Assembly: GCF_029626155.1 (NCBI RefSeq) | Contig: NZ_JARUBL010000001.1 | Span: 558,001-622,000, forward strand | Direction of reading: 5' to 3' | Source of the DNA: Solwaraspora sp. WMMD1047 | GTDB lineage: Bacteria; Actinomycetota; Actinomycetes; Mycobacteriales; Micromonosporaceae | DNA length: 64,000 nucleotides | In this document: positions 56,180 to 64,000 of the stretch, one piece after another | Numbering within the stretch: position 1 is the first letter of the stretch | Layout: each line of letters begins with the position of its first letter | The notes under the pieces: model-generated | The model's input: the letters and a program-made list of their open reading frames with translations, nothing else | Database searches by the model: none | What the model was told of the DNA's origin: nothing | Translations under genes and position numbers: made by a program

Positions 56180-57156
56180 TGCGACTCGCCGAGCGTCGGC
56201 CGTTCTCGCCGCTGCGGGTCCGCTCCGGCAGCGTGCTGCCGATCGTGGTGATCCTCGCGGTGCTGGTGGTCCTGATCGCCTTCCGGCAGCCCGAGTTCCT
56301 CGCCCCGCCGTCGCTGATGTCCTTCCTCGGCCGGTCGGCGCCGATCATCCTGCTCGCCGCCGGACAGTACTTCGTGATCGTCTCCGGCGAGTTCGACCTC
56401 TCCGTCGGCTCGCTCGTCACCGCGCAGGTCGTCGTCGCGGCCCGGCTCATCGACAGCGAGCCGTCGCGCACCTGGCCGGTGGTCGCGCTGCTGCTCGCGG
56501 GCGGTGCGATCGTCGGGCTGGTCAACGGCCTGGTCACCACCCGGCTGCGGGTGCCCTCGTTCATCACCACCCTGGGCATGTACCTGATCCTCGTCGGGGC
56601 GGTGTACTACTGGTCCGACGGCGCCCCCAAGGGCGGGCTCTCCGAGGAGTTCCGGCGGTTCGGCCGGCGGGCCGTCGAGGACGTTCCCGGCCTGGGACGC
56701 ATCCCGTACGCGTTGCTCATCCTGCTGGCCGTGGCCGGCCTGGCGGTGCTGCTGTCCCGCTCCGACTTCGGCCGGACCCTGGTCGCCGTCGGCGACAACC
56801 CGCGTACCGCCGAGCTGAGCGGGGTGCGGGTGTGGCGGGCCAAGACCACCGCGTTCGTGCTCAGCGGCCTCGCCGCCGCGCTCGCCGCGATCCTGCTCGG
56901 CGGATACAGCGGCGTGTCGTTCCAGGCCGGCGTCGGGCTGGAGTTCGGCGCCATCACCGCGGTGGTGCTCGGCGGCGTCGCCCTGGGCGGCGGCCGCGGT
57001 TCGGTGATCGGCGCAATGCTCGGCGCTCTGACCCTGGAGACGCTCTTCGCCCTCATGAACTTCTACGGCGTCTCCGGCGCTCTCAAGTCGACCGTCCAGG
57101 GAGCGATCATCCTGCTCGCCGTGGCGGTCTCGTCCGCGCGTTCCTCGTCCAGATAA
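56179..57156 (+). CDS. sugar ABC transporter permease 2 (RbsC type)
   Basis: 325 residues with a similar helix pattern: AAGQYFVIVSGEFDLSVGSLVTAQ, NGLVTTRLRVPSFITTLGMYLI and GGVALGGGRGSVIGAMLGAL. ATG 56179 (GTG 56176 adjacent) overlaps the stop of permease 1. Its substrate is given by the binding protein next door. Confidence 0.93.
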   Translation: MRLAERRPFSPLRVRSGSVLPIVVILAVLVVLIAFRQPEFLAPPSLMSFLGRSAPIILLAAGQYFVIVSGEFDLSVGSLVTAQVVVAARLIDSEPSRTWPVVALLLAGGAIVGLVNGLVTTRLRVPSFITTLGMYLILVGAVYYWSDGAPKGGLSEEFRRFGRRAVEDVPGLGRIPYALLILLAVAGLAVLLSRSDFGRTLVAVGDNPRTAELSGVRVWRAKTTAFVLSGLAAALAAILLGGYSGVSFQAGVGLEFGAITAVVLGGVALGGGRGSVIGAMLGALTLETLFALMNFYGVSGALKSTVQGAIILLAVAVSSARSSSR

Positions 57157-57166
57157 GGGAGACCAC

Positions 57167-58351
57167 ATGAGACGTCAGACAGCGGTCGTGGCGGTCGGCG
57201 CCATGCTGATGCTGGCCGGCTGCGCCACCGACGAACCGACCCCCACCGCGTCGAGCACCGCCTCCGAGGCGGCCGGGTCGGGTACCGGGGAGCAGTCGAA
57301 GTTCTTCGTGCAGGCCGACTACGACAACGAGCTCGCGCTGCTCAACGTCACCCCGACCGGGCCGGCTGACAAGCCGTGGGAGCAGGTGCTCAACCCGACG
57401 ATGGTGTCGACCGCGAAGTTCAAGAAGCCCGGCCCGTACAAGATCTGCTTCTCCAACGCCGGGTTGAACAACCCGTGGCGCCAGGTCGGCTACAAGACCA
57501 TGCAGGCCGAGGTGGAGGTGCACCGCGAGCACATCCGGGAGTTCGTGCACGTCGACGCCGAGGGTAAGGACCAGAAGCAGATCGCGGACATCAACGACCT
57601 GCTCGGCAAGGACTGCGACGCGCTGATCGTCTCGCCGAACACCACCGCCACGCTCACCCCGGCCGTCGAGGCGGCCTGCCAGCAGGGGCTGCCGGTCATC
57701 GTCTTCGACCGCGGCGTCCAGACCACCTGCCCGGTGACCTTCATCAACCCGATCGGCGGCTACGGCTTCGGCCACGTCGCGGCCGAGTTCGTCAGCCAGC
57801 GGATGAAGCCGGGCGGCAAGGTGCTCGCGCTGCGCATCCTGCCCGGCGTGGACGTGCTGGAGACCCGGTGGTCCGCCGCGAAGTTGGCCTTCGACAAGGC
57901 CGGGGTCGAGGTGGTCGGGGTCGAGTTCACCGACGGCGATCCGGCCAAGACGAAGAAGATCGTCGACGACTACCTGCAGCGGTACGGCACCATCGACGGC
58001 GTCTGGATGGACGCCGGGGCGGTCGCGGTGGCGGCGGTCGAGGCGTTCCAGGACGCCGGCCAGCCGGTGCCGCCGATCAACGGCGAGGACCAGCTGGACT
58101 TCCTGAAGCTGTGGAAGGAGCAGAACCTCACCGCGATCGCGCCCACCTATCCGACCTACCAGTGGCGGACCCCGGTGATCGCGGCGCTGAAGGTGCTGGG
58201 CGGCGAGGAGGTCTCCAACCCGTGGAAGCTGCCGCAGCCCACGATCACCGCCGAGAACCTGGACACCTTCCTCGACGCGGACATGCCGCCGCTGCACTAC
58301 GCCATGTGCGGCTGCACCGACCTACCCGGCTATCCGCAACGCTGGAAGTAG
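57167..58351 (+). CDS. sugar-binding lipoprotein of the ABC transporter
   Basis: 394 residues. Lipobox MLAGC (Cys at 19), then a Ser/Thr-rich spacer and a periplasmic-binding-protein type 1 fold (ICFSNAGLNNPWRQVGYKTMQ, DALIVSPNTTATLTPAV, PVIVFDRGV, GVWMDAGAVAVAAVEAF). Eleven bases after permease 2. It carries an internal CGC near the C-terminus (AMCGCTDLPG). The ligand is probably a monosaccharide or small sugar derivative; not identifiable from sequence. Confidence 0.9.
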   Translation: MRRQTAVVAVGAMLMLAGCATDEPTPTASSTASEAAGSGTGEQSKFFVQADYDNELALLNVTPTGPADKPWEQVLNPTMVSTAKFKKPGPYKICFSNAGLNNPWRQVGYKTMQAEVEVHREHIREFVHVDAEGKDQKQIADINDLLGKDCDALIVSPNTTATLTPAVEAACQQGLPVIVFDRGVQTTCPVTFINPIGGYGFGHVAAEFVSQRMKPGGKVLALRILPGVDVLETRWSAAKLAFDKAGVEVVGVEFTDGDPAKTKKIVDDYLQRYGTIDGVWMDAGAVAVAAVEAFQDAGQPVPPINGEDQLDFLKLWKEQNLTAIAPTYPTYQWRTPVIAALKVLGGEEVSNPWKLPQPTITAENLDTFLDADMPPLHYAMCGCTDLPGYPQRWK

Positions 58352-59233
58352 GTGCCGGTGTACGCCATCGGCGTGAACCCGTGGGTCTGGGCCTCGCCGG
58401 TCGACGACGAGGCCCTGGCCGAGCTGATCCCGCGGATCGCCGCGTTCGGTTTCGAGGCGGTCGAGCTGCCGATCGAGCAACCCGGGGACTGGGACCCGGT
58501 CCGGACCCGGGACCTGCTCGCGTCGTACCGCCTCGCCCCGGCCGCCGTCTGCGCCGTCACCCCGCCGGGGCGGGAGCTGGTGGACGCCCCGGCGGCGGTC
58601 GTGGAGTCGACGGTGGCGTACCTGCGCACCTGTGTGGAGGCCGCGGCCGCCGTCGGGGCGCCCGCCGTCGGCGGCCCGGTCTACGCCTCGGTGGGTCGCA
58701 CCTGGCGGATGTCGGGACCGCAGCGCTCGGCCTGCTACGCCGACTTCCGCAAGGCGCTGGCCCCGGTGGCCGACCACGCCGGCGAGCGCGGCGTCAGCAT
58801 CGGGGTGGAGGCGCTCAACCGGTACGAGACGAGCGTGGTCAACACCCTGGAACAGGCGGTCGACCTGATCGACGGGCTGCCCCCGAACGTCGGTCTCATG
58901 ATCGACACCTATCACCTGAACATCGAGGAGGCCGACCCGTACACGGCCCTCGCCGCGGCCGGACCGCACATCAAGCACGTCCAGGTCAGCGGCACGAACC
59001 GGGGCGCGCCCGGGGCGGACCACTTCGACTGGCGCCGGTTCTTCACCGCGCTGCGGGCCACCGGCTACCCGGGCGCGGTCTGCATCGAGTCGTTCACCGC
59101 GCAGAACGAGACCATCGCGACCGCGGCGTCGATCTGGCGGCCCCTCGCCCGGTCGCAGGATCAGCTCGCGGTGGAGGGTCTGGCGAACCTTCGGGCGGTC
59201 CTCCGGTGGATCGACCGGAACCCGGACACCTGA
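58352..59233 (+). CDS. TIM-barrel sugar isomerase/epimerase (xylose-isomerase-like)
   Basis: 293 residues. The barrel shows the metal ligand pattern of D-tagatose/psicose 3-epimerase relatives: GVEALNRYE (Glu), MIDTYHLN (Asp, His), HVQVSGTNRG (His) and ICIESF-type (actually VCIESFT, Glu). Starts on GTG 58352 immediately after the stop of the binding protein; GTG 58358 is an alternative. Interconverts the imported ketose/aldose or acts on a 3-keto sugar. Last gene of the ABC operon. Confidence 0.88.
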   Translation: MPVYAIGVNPWVWASPVDDEALAELIPRIAAFGFEAVELPIEQPGDWDPVRTRDLLASYRLAPAAVCAVTPPGRELVDAPAAVVESTVAYLRTCVEAAAAVGAPAVGGPVYASVGRTWRMSGPQRSACYADFRKALAPVADHAGERGVSIGVEALNRYETSVVNTLEQAVDLIDGLPPNVGLMIDTYHLNIEEADPYTALAAAGPHIKHVQVSGTNRGAPGADHFDWRRFFTALRATGYPGAVCIESFTAQNETIATAASIWRPLARSQDQLAVEGLANLRAVLRWIDRNPDT

Positions 59234-59799
59234 TCGACAACAGTCGCTTGACACGGTGGCAACTTCCGCTTAACGTGAATCCACGTTAGACGTCATACGT
59301 CATACACTGCCCATCGACTCAGCTCTCCCGGCACCGACCGTCGGGCGGTTTCGCCGACCCGTCCGGCGGTCGATGCCGGGAGCCCGGGTTGGAGCGTCAA
59401 TCAGTGGCCTGCCACTCGAAGCCGACCGGTCCGGGAAGGATCCGGCGCTACCGCCGATGACGAGGTGGCGATCAGCACCGCCGCGCGCCACCCACCTGGC
59501 TGACCACGGTGCCACCCCGGCCGGCGAGTCCGAGGGCCACCCCGAGTGCCCGCCAGACCGGCCTGCACCGCGATCAGCGGGATGATCTCCAACTGGCGTA
59601 ACCGCAACCGTCCCGCCCGGCTGGTCCGACCACGGCCCCCGGCAACCAGGCCACGCAGCCGGCTCGCCAGCACTACCAGCGGCGCCGGGCTGCCCGGGTC
59701 CGACCCGCCAGCGCATACCCGCCAGACCACTGTTGAATCGTTCGGTTTCGTCGGACCAGCCCGGGTACGTCAAGAGGGAAGCCTACGAAGGGACATCCG
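59234..59799. promoter_or_regulatory. 566-base gap with promoter, palindrome and shared operator
   Basis: TTGACA (59248-59253), 17 bases, TAACGT (59271-59276); then a loose palindrome AACGTG-AATC-CACGTT (59272-59287) and AGACGTCATACGT (59288-59300), the complement of the 40559-40571 element. The remaining 500 bases hold only a weak minus-strand frame (59401-59730; RLRQLEIIPLIAVQAGLAG) that may be a gene fragment. The distance to the next gene suggests a long untranslated leader. Confidence 0.6.
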
Positions 59800-60999
59800 A
59801 TGAAGGCCGTCACGTGGCACGGTGTCGGGGACATCCGGTTCTCCGACGTGACCGACCCCAAGATCCAGGACCCGACCGACGCGATCGTGAAGGTCACCAC
59901 CAGCGCGATCTGCGGCACCGACCTGCACATGATCCGGGGCACCATGCCCGGCCTGCGACCCGGCATCATCCTCGGCCACGAGGCGGTCGGCGAGATCGTC
60001 GAGGTCGGGTCCGGGGTCCGTAACCTCGTACCCGGGGACCGGGTGATCGTCCCGTCGACGATCGCCTGCGGATACTGCTCCTACTGTCGGGCCGGGTACT
60101 TCGCCCAGTGCGACAATGCCAACCCCGGCGGCCGGCGGGCCGGCACCGCGTTCTTCGGCGGGCCGGAGGCGGCCGGCGGATTCGACGGCCTGCAGGCCGA
60201 GTACGCCCGGGTGCCGTACGCCAACGTCGGCCTGGTGCCGATTCCCGCCGAGGTTACCGACTCCCAGGCGATCATGATGTCGGACATCTGGCCGACCGCC
60301 TGGTTCGGCGCCCGACTGGCCGACGTCCGTCCCGGTGAGACCGTCGCGGTGTTCGGAGCGGGACCGGTCGGCCAACTCGCCGTCCTCTCGGCCCATTTGC
60401 AGGGGGCGGGACGGGTCATCGTGGTGGACGGGCTGGAGGACCGCCTCGCCATGGCCCGCGCGCAGCACGCCGAAGTGGTGAACTTCAACGCCGAGGACCC
60501 GGTGTCCACGATCGTCGAGATGACCGGCGGCATCGGCGTCGACAAGGTCATCGACGCCGTGGGCGTCGACGCGGAACGGCCCGCCGCGGGCCCGGCCACC
60601 GAGGAGGTGGATCAGCAGGCGCAGCAGTTCGATCGTGAGGTCGAGCAGGTCGCCCCGGAGACCGACCCGGCCTGGGCGCCGGGCGACGCGCCCAGCCTGG
60701 CCGCCCAGTGGGCGGTGCGGGCGGTGGCCAAGGCGGGCACGGTCGGGATCATCGGCGTCTACCCGCAGACGGTCACCAGCTGGCCGTTCGGGGAGGCGAT
60801 GATGAAGAACCTGACCATCCGCAGCGGCAACTGCCACCACCGGAAGTACATTCCTGAGCTGCTGCGGCTGGTCACCAGCGGCACTGTCGACCCGGCGCGG
60901 CTGCTGACCAGGCACGAACCGATGGGCGATGTGCTTTCGGCGTACCGCCAGTTCCAGGATCGGGACCCCGGCTGGCTGAAGGTCGCCCTCGCCACCTGA
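59800..60999 (+). CDS. zinc-dependent alcohol/formaldehyde dehydrogenase
   Basis: 399-residue medium-chain dehydrogenase. Catalytic zinc ligands are in ICGTDLHM and GHEAVG; the structural zinc site is CGYCSYCRAGYFAQC; the NAD fold is VFGAGPVGQLAVLSA. An acidic insertion (about 265-300, EEVDQQAQQFDREVEQ) and length near 400 match the formaldehyde-dismutase/FDH subgroup, which bind cofactor tightly. Sugar alcohol or aldehyde is possible given its place after the sugar transporter. GAAGGGA precedes the ATG. Confidence 0.88.
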   Translation: MKAVTWHGVGDIRFSDVTDPKIQDPTDAIVKVTTSAICGTDLHMIRGTMPGLRPGIILGHEAVGEIVEVGSGVRNLVPGDRVIVPSTIACGYCSYCRAGYFAQCDNANPGGRRAGTAFFGGPEAAGGFDGLQAEYARVPYANVGLVPIPAEVTDSQAIMMSDIWPTAWFGARLADVRPGETVAVFGAGPVGQLAVLSAHLQGAGRVIVVDGLEDRLAMARAQHAEVVNFNAEDPVSTIVEMTGGIGVDKVIDAVGVDAERPAAGPATEEVDQQAQQFDREVEQVAPETDPAWAPGDAPSLAAQWAVRAVAKAGTVGIIGVYPQTVTSWPFGEAMMKNLTIRSGNCHHRKYIPELLRLVTSGTVDPARLLTRHEPMGDVLSAYRQFQDRDPGWLKVALAT

Positions 61000-61021
61000 A
61001 CCCCCGACCACCCCGCGCGAC

Positions 61022-61052
61022 GGTGCCGGTGCCCGCTCTGGGCGCCGGCACC
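61022..61052. terminator. 13-bp-stem terminator after the dehydrogenase
   Basis: Arms 61022-61034 and 61040-61052 (GGTGCCGGTGCCC and complement with one G-T pair), five-base loop, 22 bases after the stop codon. Confidence 0.75.
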
Positions 61053-61116
61053 GCCCGCTGGCGTCAGCGGCTGGACCGGTGCCGGGTCGGCTGGTCGAAA
61101 TGCCAGTATTACTGCT

Positions 61117-61139
61117 TTCTATAGCTATCTGGGATAGAA
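61117..61139. promoter_or_regulatory. AT-rich inverted repeat before the LctP gene
   Basis: TTCTAT and ATAGAA arms with an 11-base centre, in the only AT-rich stretch of the gap. An 18-codon frame starting at 61147 (MAVPTCRSRASPVPRRPT) ends in an ATGA overlap with the permease start and may couple its translation, but AGGAG lies only one base before it. Confidence 0.4.
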
Positions 61140-61199
61140 CAGGAGCATGGCCGTACCGACCTGCCGGTCCCGGGCGTCACCTGTGCCGCGACGGCCGAC

Positions 61200-62822
61200 A
61201 TGAACGACACCACGCTGCCCATCAACATCGGCAGCTGGCTGCTGGCCATCAGCCCGATCGTGCTGCTGCTGGTGCTCCTGGCGGTGCTGCGCTGGAAAGC
61301 GCCCCAGGCCGGACCGGTCGGCATGTTCCTGGCCGTCCTGCTCGCCCTGGTGTTCTTCCGTACGCCGTGGCAGACGGTCGCGGTCGGTGCCGGCAAGGGG
61401 ATCTGGGACGCGATCTTCATCCTGCTGGTGATCTGGCCGGCGCTGTTGCTCTACCGGATCGGCACCGCCGCCGGGGCGTTCGACGCCCTGCGTCGGGGGC
61501 TGTCCCGCTACAGCCGCAACCACGTCTTCCTGGTGCTCGCCTTCGGCTGGGTGTTCGCCTCCTTCGTGCAGGGCATCGCGGGCTTCGGCGCGCCGATCGC
61601 CATCGTCGCGCCGCTGCTGCTGGCGATCGGCGTACGGGCCGTGTACGCGGTGGCGATACCGCTGATCGGGCACGCCTGGGCGAACATGTTCGGCACGCTG
61701 GCGGTCGGCTGGCTCGCCACCCTGCAGGTGGTGGAGCTGGACGACGAGCTGACCACCGCGCTGGTCACCGCGGTGCTGCTGGCGCCGGTCACCCTGATGG
61801 CCGGGGTCACGATCGCCTGGATGGCGGGCCGCGGCGCGGCGGTCCGGCTGGCCTGGCCGCTGATCCTGATCATCTCGGCGATCCACGCCGGCCTGCAATT
61901 CGTGATCATGTACTGGGAGCCGTTGCTCTCGAACTTCCTCGCCACCACGGTGGCCCTGGTCGCCCTCTACCCGTTGTCCAGGTGGGCGCGCTACCGCGAG
62001 CCGGCGCGCGACATCCAGCGGCGGCCGGCTATGAACAAGGATGCCGGGGACGCTGCCGAAGATGATGCCGCGAAGCCGACGATGAGCCTGGCGTGGGCGA
62101 TGCTGCCGTACGCCGCGCTGACCGCCGTGGCCGTGCTCACCCTGGCCATCCCGCCGGTGGAGAACCTGCTCGACCAGGTGGAGTTCGGTTTCCCGTTCCC
62201 CGACGTGACGACCGGCTACGACGTGTCGAGCGAGGGGGAGTCGCCGTACTCGCCGATCTCGCCGTTCACCCACCCGGGATTCGCGCTCATCGTCGCGACG
62301 GCGGTCACCTGGCTGGCCTTCCGGGCCCGGGGCTTCTTCGCGGCGCAGCGCGGGCGCGCCGGCGGGCAGCCGATCTGGTCCTCCCTGGCCGACAACGCGG
62401 CACCGGCGTCGGTGGCGATCCTGTCGTTCCTGGTACTCGCCGGGGTGATGGAACACTCCGGCCTGACCGACGTGCTGGCGCAGGGGATCGAGGCGGTCTC
62501 CCCGCCGCTGGTCTACGCCTTCGTGGCGAACTTCATCGGGCTCCTCGGCGCGTTCATGACCTCCAGCAACACCGCGTCCAACGTGCTGTTCAGCCAGTTG
62601 CAGCAGGGCGTGGCGAGCGGTACGGGGCTGTCCGGCAACGCCATCATCGCCGCGCAGAGCGCTGGTGGGGCGGTCGGCAACGCGATCGCCCCGGCCAACA
62701 TCGTGCTCGGCACCGGCACCGCCGGCATCGTCGGCCAGGAGGGCCAGGTACTGCGCAAGACACTGCCGTGGACGCTCGCCGCGGCGGTCGTGATCGGTCT
62801 GCTGACGCTGCTGTTCGTCTGA
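61200..62822 (+). CDS. LctP-family L-lactate/glycolate-type permease
   Basis: 540 residues with about 13 hydrophobic segments. Family motifs are FASFVQGIAGFGAPIAIVAPLLLAIG (about 116-141), VEFGFPFPDVTTGYDV loop, and NFIGLLGAFMTSSNTASNVLFSQLQ (about 444-468). LctP proteins import 2-hydroxy monocarboxylates with protons. Here no lactate dehydrogenase follows; amidohydrolase-type genes do, so the natural substrate may differ. A charged Asp/Ala loop (about 278-292) interrupts the middle. Confidence 0.9.
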   Translation: MNDTTLPINIGSWLLAISPIVLLLVLLAVLRWKAPQAGPVGMFLAVLLALVFFRTPWQTVAVGAGKGIWDAIFILLVIWPALLLYRIGTAAGAFDALRRGLSRYSRNHVFLVLAFGWVFASFVQGIAGFGAPIAIVAPLLLAIGVRAVYAVAIPLIGHAWANMFGTLAVGWLATLQVVELDDELTTALVTAVLLAPVTLMAGVTIAWMAGRGAAVRLAWPLILIISAIHAGLQFVIMYWEPLLSNFLATTVALVALYPLSRWARYREPARDIQRRPAMNKDAGDAAEDDAAKPTMSLAWAMLPYAALTAVAVLTLAIPPVENLLDQVEFGFPFPDVTTGYDVSSEGESPYSPISPFTHPGFALIVATAVTWLAFRARGFFAAQRGRAGGQPIWSSLADNAAPASVAILSFLVLAGVMEHSGLTDVLAQGIEAVSPPLVYAFVANFIGLLGAFMTSSNTASNVLFSQLQQGVASGTGLSGNAIIAAQSAGGAVGNAIAPANIVLGTGTAGIVGQEGQVLRKTLPWTLAAAVVIGLLTLLFV

Positions 62823-62837
62823 TGCCGGGAGGACGTG

Positions 62838-63026
62838 ATGACCGAGCTCCGCTGGTTGCTGCTGGCGCTGGTGCTGTTCCTGGTGGCACTGCCGGCGCTC
62901 AGCATCGGCACCGACACCGGCACCCCGCCGGTGTGGTGGGCGGGCCTGGCGCTCGTCGGGGTCGCCGGCGCGATACCGATCGTGCTGAGGTTCGCACCCG
63001 CCGGCGACGGGAACGAGGAGGGGTGA
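62838..63026 (+). CDS. small membrane protein (two helices)
   Basis: 62 residues, two membrane segments (WLLLALVLFLVALPALSIG and WWAGLALVGVAGAIPIVL) and a short acidic tail. GGGAGGA precedes ATG 62838 (GTG 62835 adjacent). The last A of its stop is the A of the next ATG. Such proteins often accompany transporters as accessory subunits. Confidence 0.7.
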   Translation: MTELRWLLLALVLFLVALPALSIGTDTGTPPVWWAGLALVGVAGAIPIVLRFAPAGDGNEEG

Positions 63027-63850
63027 TGGGTCGGTTCCGCGAGATCTACGCCGACACCGGGGACGGAGGCGTACAACTGGGTGCCAGCGCCGACCGGTGG
63101 CACCTCTACGAAGATCATGTGCACCTCTCCCCGCACCACACCGACGGGCAGCTGGTCCGCTTCGACGCCGAGCTGCTGCCGTTCGTGGACAACCTCAACC
63201 GGGGCGCGCTCGCCGTGGTCGACATGCAGAACGACTTCTGCGCCCCAGGCGGCTGGACCTACCGCTCCGGCCTGGACTACCGGGCCTGCCGGGAAGCGAT
63301 ACCGGGCGTCCGGCGGGCGATCGAGGCCGCCCGCCGACACGGCATGTTCATCATCTGGATCTACTGGCACAACCGGCCCGACCTGCGCAACCTCGGTGCC
63401 CCCACGCTCTACTCCTTCAAGCACCGCCGGGACCAGCAGGGCATCGGCCAGGAACTGGACAACGGGTCCGTGCTGACCGCGGGGTCGTGGGGGGCGGAGA
63501 TGGTCGACGAGCTGAAGAGCCAGATGCGCGACGACGACATCCACGTCGAGAAGGTACGGATGAGCGGTTTCTACGGCACCCACCTGGACCAGGTGTTGCG
63601 AACCCAGGGCATCCAGACCCTCTTCGTCTGCGGGGTGAACGTCGACCAGTGCGTCAGCACCACTTTGGAGGACGCCTACTTCCGGGACTACAACCCGGTG
63701 CTCATCGCCGACGCCACCGCCACCTCCAGCCCGTCGTACTGCAAGGACGCCGTGCTGTTCAACACCCGGCAGTGCTGGGGGTTCGTCACCACCACCGACC
63801 GGTTCGCCGACCCGCAGCCGTATCGACCGTCATCGGGGGGATCGACATGA
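63026..63850 (+). CDS. isochorismatase-like cysteine hydrolase
   Basis: 274 residues. Catalytic triad D66 (VVDMQNDFC), K176 (HVEKVRMSG) and C209 (GVNVDQCVSTT) with the preceding cis-peptide GVN are complete. Relatives hydrolyse amides such as nicotinamide, N-carbamoylsarcosine or biuret; the N-terminal 60-residue extension resembles the amidohydrolase rather than nicotinamidase group. ATG 63026 overlaps the previous stop. Its TGA overlaps the start of the next gene. Confidence 0.9.
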   Translation: MGRFREIYADTGDGGVQLGASADRWHLYEDHVHLSPHHTDGQLVRFDAELLPFVDNLNRGALAVVDMQNDFCAPGGWTYRSGLDYRACREAIPGVRRAIEAARRHGMFIIWIYWHNRPDLRNLGAPTLYSFKHRRDQQGIGQELDNGSVLTAGSWGAEMVDELKSQMRDDDIHVEKVRMSGFYGTHLDQVLRTQGIQTLFVCGVNVDQCVSTTLEDAYFRDYNPVLIADATATSSPSYCKDAVLFNTRQCWGFVTTTDRFADPQPYRPSSGGST

Positions 63851-64000
63851 CCGCCCCGCACGGCCCGCGTACCGGCCGGCCGCCCACCCGCGCCGACCGC
63901 GGCGCGGTCACCTCGCCGCACACCCTGGCCAGCGAGGCCGGCCTGCACGCCCTGCGCCGCGGAGGCAGCGCGGTCGACGCCGCGATCGCCGTCAACGCGC
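63847..64000 (+). CDS. gamma-glutamyltransferase-like protein, cut by right edge
   Basis: Only 51 residues are seen: a Pro/Arg-rich start, then AVTSPHTLASEAGLHALRRGGSAVDAAIAVNA, the conserved N-terminal region of the Ntn-hydrolase gamma-glutamyltransferase family. No signal peptide is visible, so it may be a cytosolic YwrD-type enzyme. ATG overlaps the cysteine hydrolase stop (ATGA), so these belong to one operon. Confidence 0.85.
   Translation, partial: MTAPHGPRTGRPPTRADRGAVTSPHTLASEAGLHALRRGGSAVDAAIAVNA

Noticed and set aside
59401-59730. 109-codon minus-strand frame in the gap before the zinc dehydrogenase
   Set aside because: Arg-rich, no ribosome site and only one hydrophobic stretch; noted as possible remnant but not called as a gene.

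Overview
The window is about 70% GC, with GTG starts, ATGA stop/start overlaps, Tat and lipoprotein signals and many ricin-type carbohydrate-binding modules. This points to a mycelial actinomycete, most likely Micromonosporaceae (inference from gene content, not a database match). No rRNA, tRNA, CRISPR array or complete insertion sequence was seen.

Left part (1-9 kb), housekeeping and accessory genes: a Ca2+-type P-ATPase cut by the left edge, a methyltransferase, an MspJI/AspBHI-like modification-dependent restriction endonuclease, an FAD oxidoreductase, a two-domain glyoxalase-fold protein, a HhH DNA-glycosylase-like protein, and a divergent HxlR regulator/MFS exporter pair.

Conflict and accessory region (9-28 kb): a 2,868-residue secreted RHS toxin (signal peptide, TIG domains, nine ~105-residue beta-sandwich repeats, YD repeats, RHS core, Hint autoprotease, short C-terminal toxin) is followed by a HEAT-like presumed immunity gene that overlaps a Tat-lipoprotein DyP peroxidase. 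Next come a STAND NTPase with an almost identical 42-residue TPR array, an XRE regulator with a GNAT acetyltransferase, three tiny unknown proteins, a DUF433/Imm1 pair, and a patch of Rpn-family nuclease copies, one decayed and internally duplicated, flanking a beheaded gene.

Middle (28-37 kb): an Asp-nucleophile alpha/beta hydrolase, an ABC-2 exporter pair, a cellulose-binding CE1 esterase, a LysE exporter behind a possible 13-codon leader, an aldo/keto reductase under a MerR-type promoter, a secreted S1 protease and a small secreted protein.

Carbohydrate locus (37-61 kb): GH27 galactosidase, PfkB kinase and a GntR/FadR regulator lead into two convergent three-gene operons that mirror each other. 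Each begins with a ThuA-domain oxidative/keto-sugar protein, continues with a glycosidase (GH95 or GH54) and ends with a CE1 esterase, and all six proteins carry ricin modules. The operons meet at a 17-bp-stem terminator. To their right lie a complete sugar ABC transporter, a TIM-barrel sugar isomerase/epimerase and a zinc alcohol dehydrogenase. A 13-bp motif shared by the promoters at 40.5 kb and 59.3 kb, and a second motif at 53.4/53.6 kb, suggest coordinated control. The parts fit an extracellular attack on decorated plant polysaccharide, possibly with 3-keto-sugar chemistry, followed by uptake and isomerisation.

Right end (61-64 kb): LctP-type permease, small membrane protein, cysteine hydrolase and a gamma-glutamyltransferase cut by the right edge form a tight operon for an unidentified carboxylate/amide substrate.
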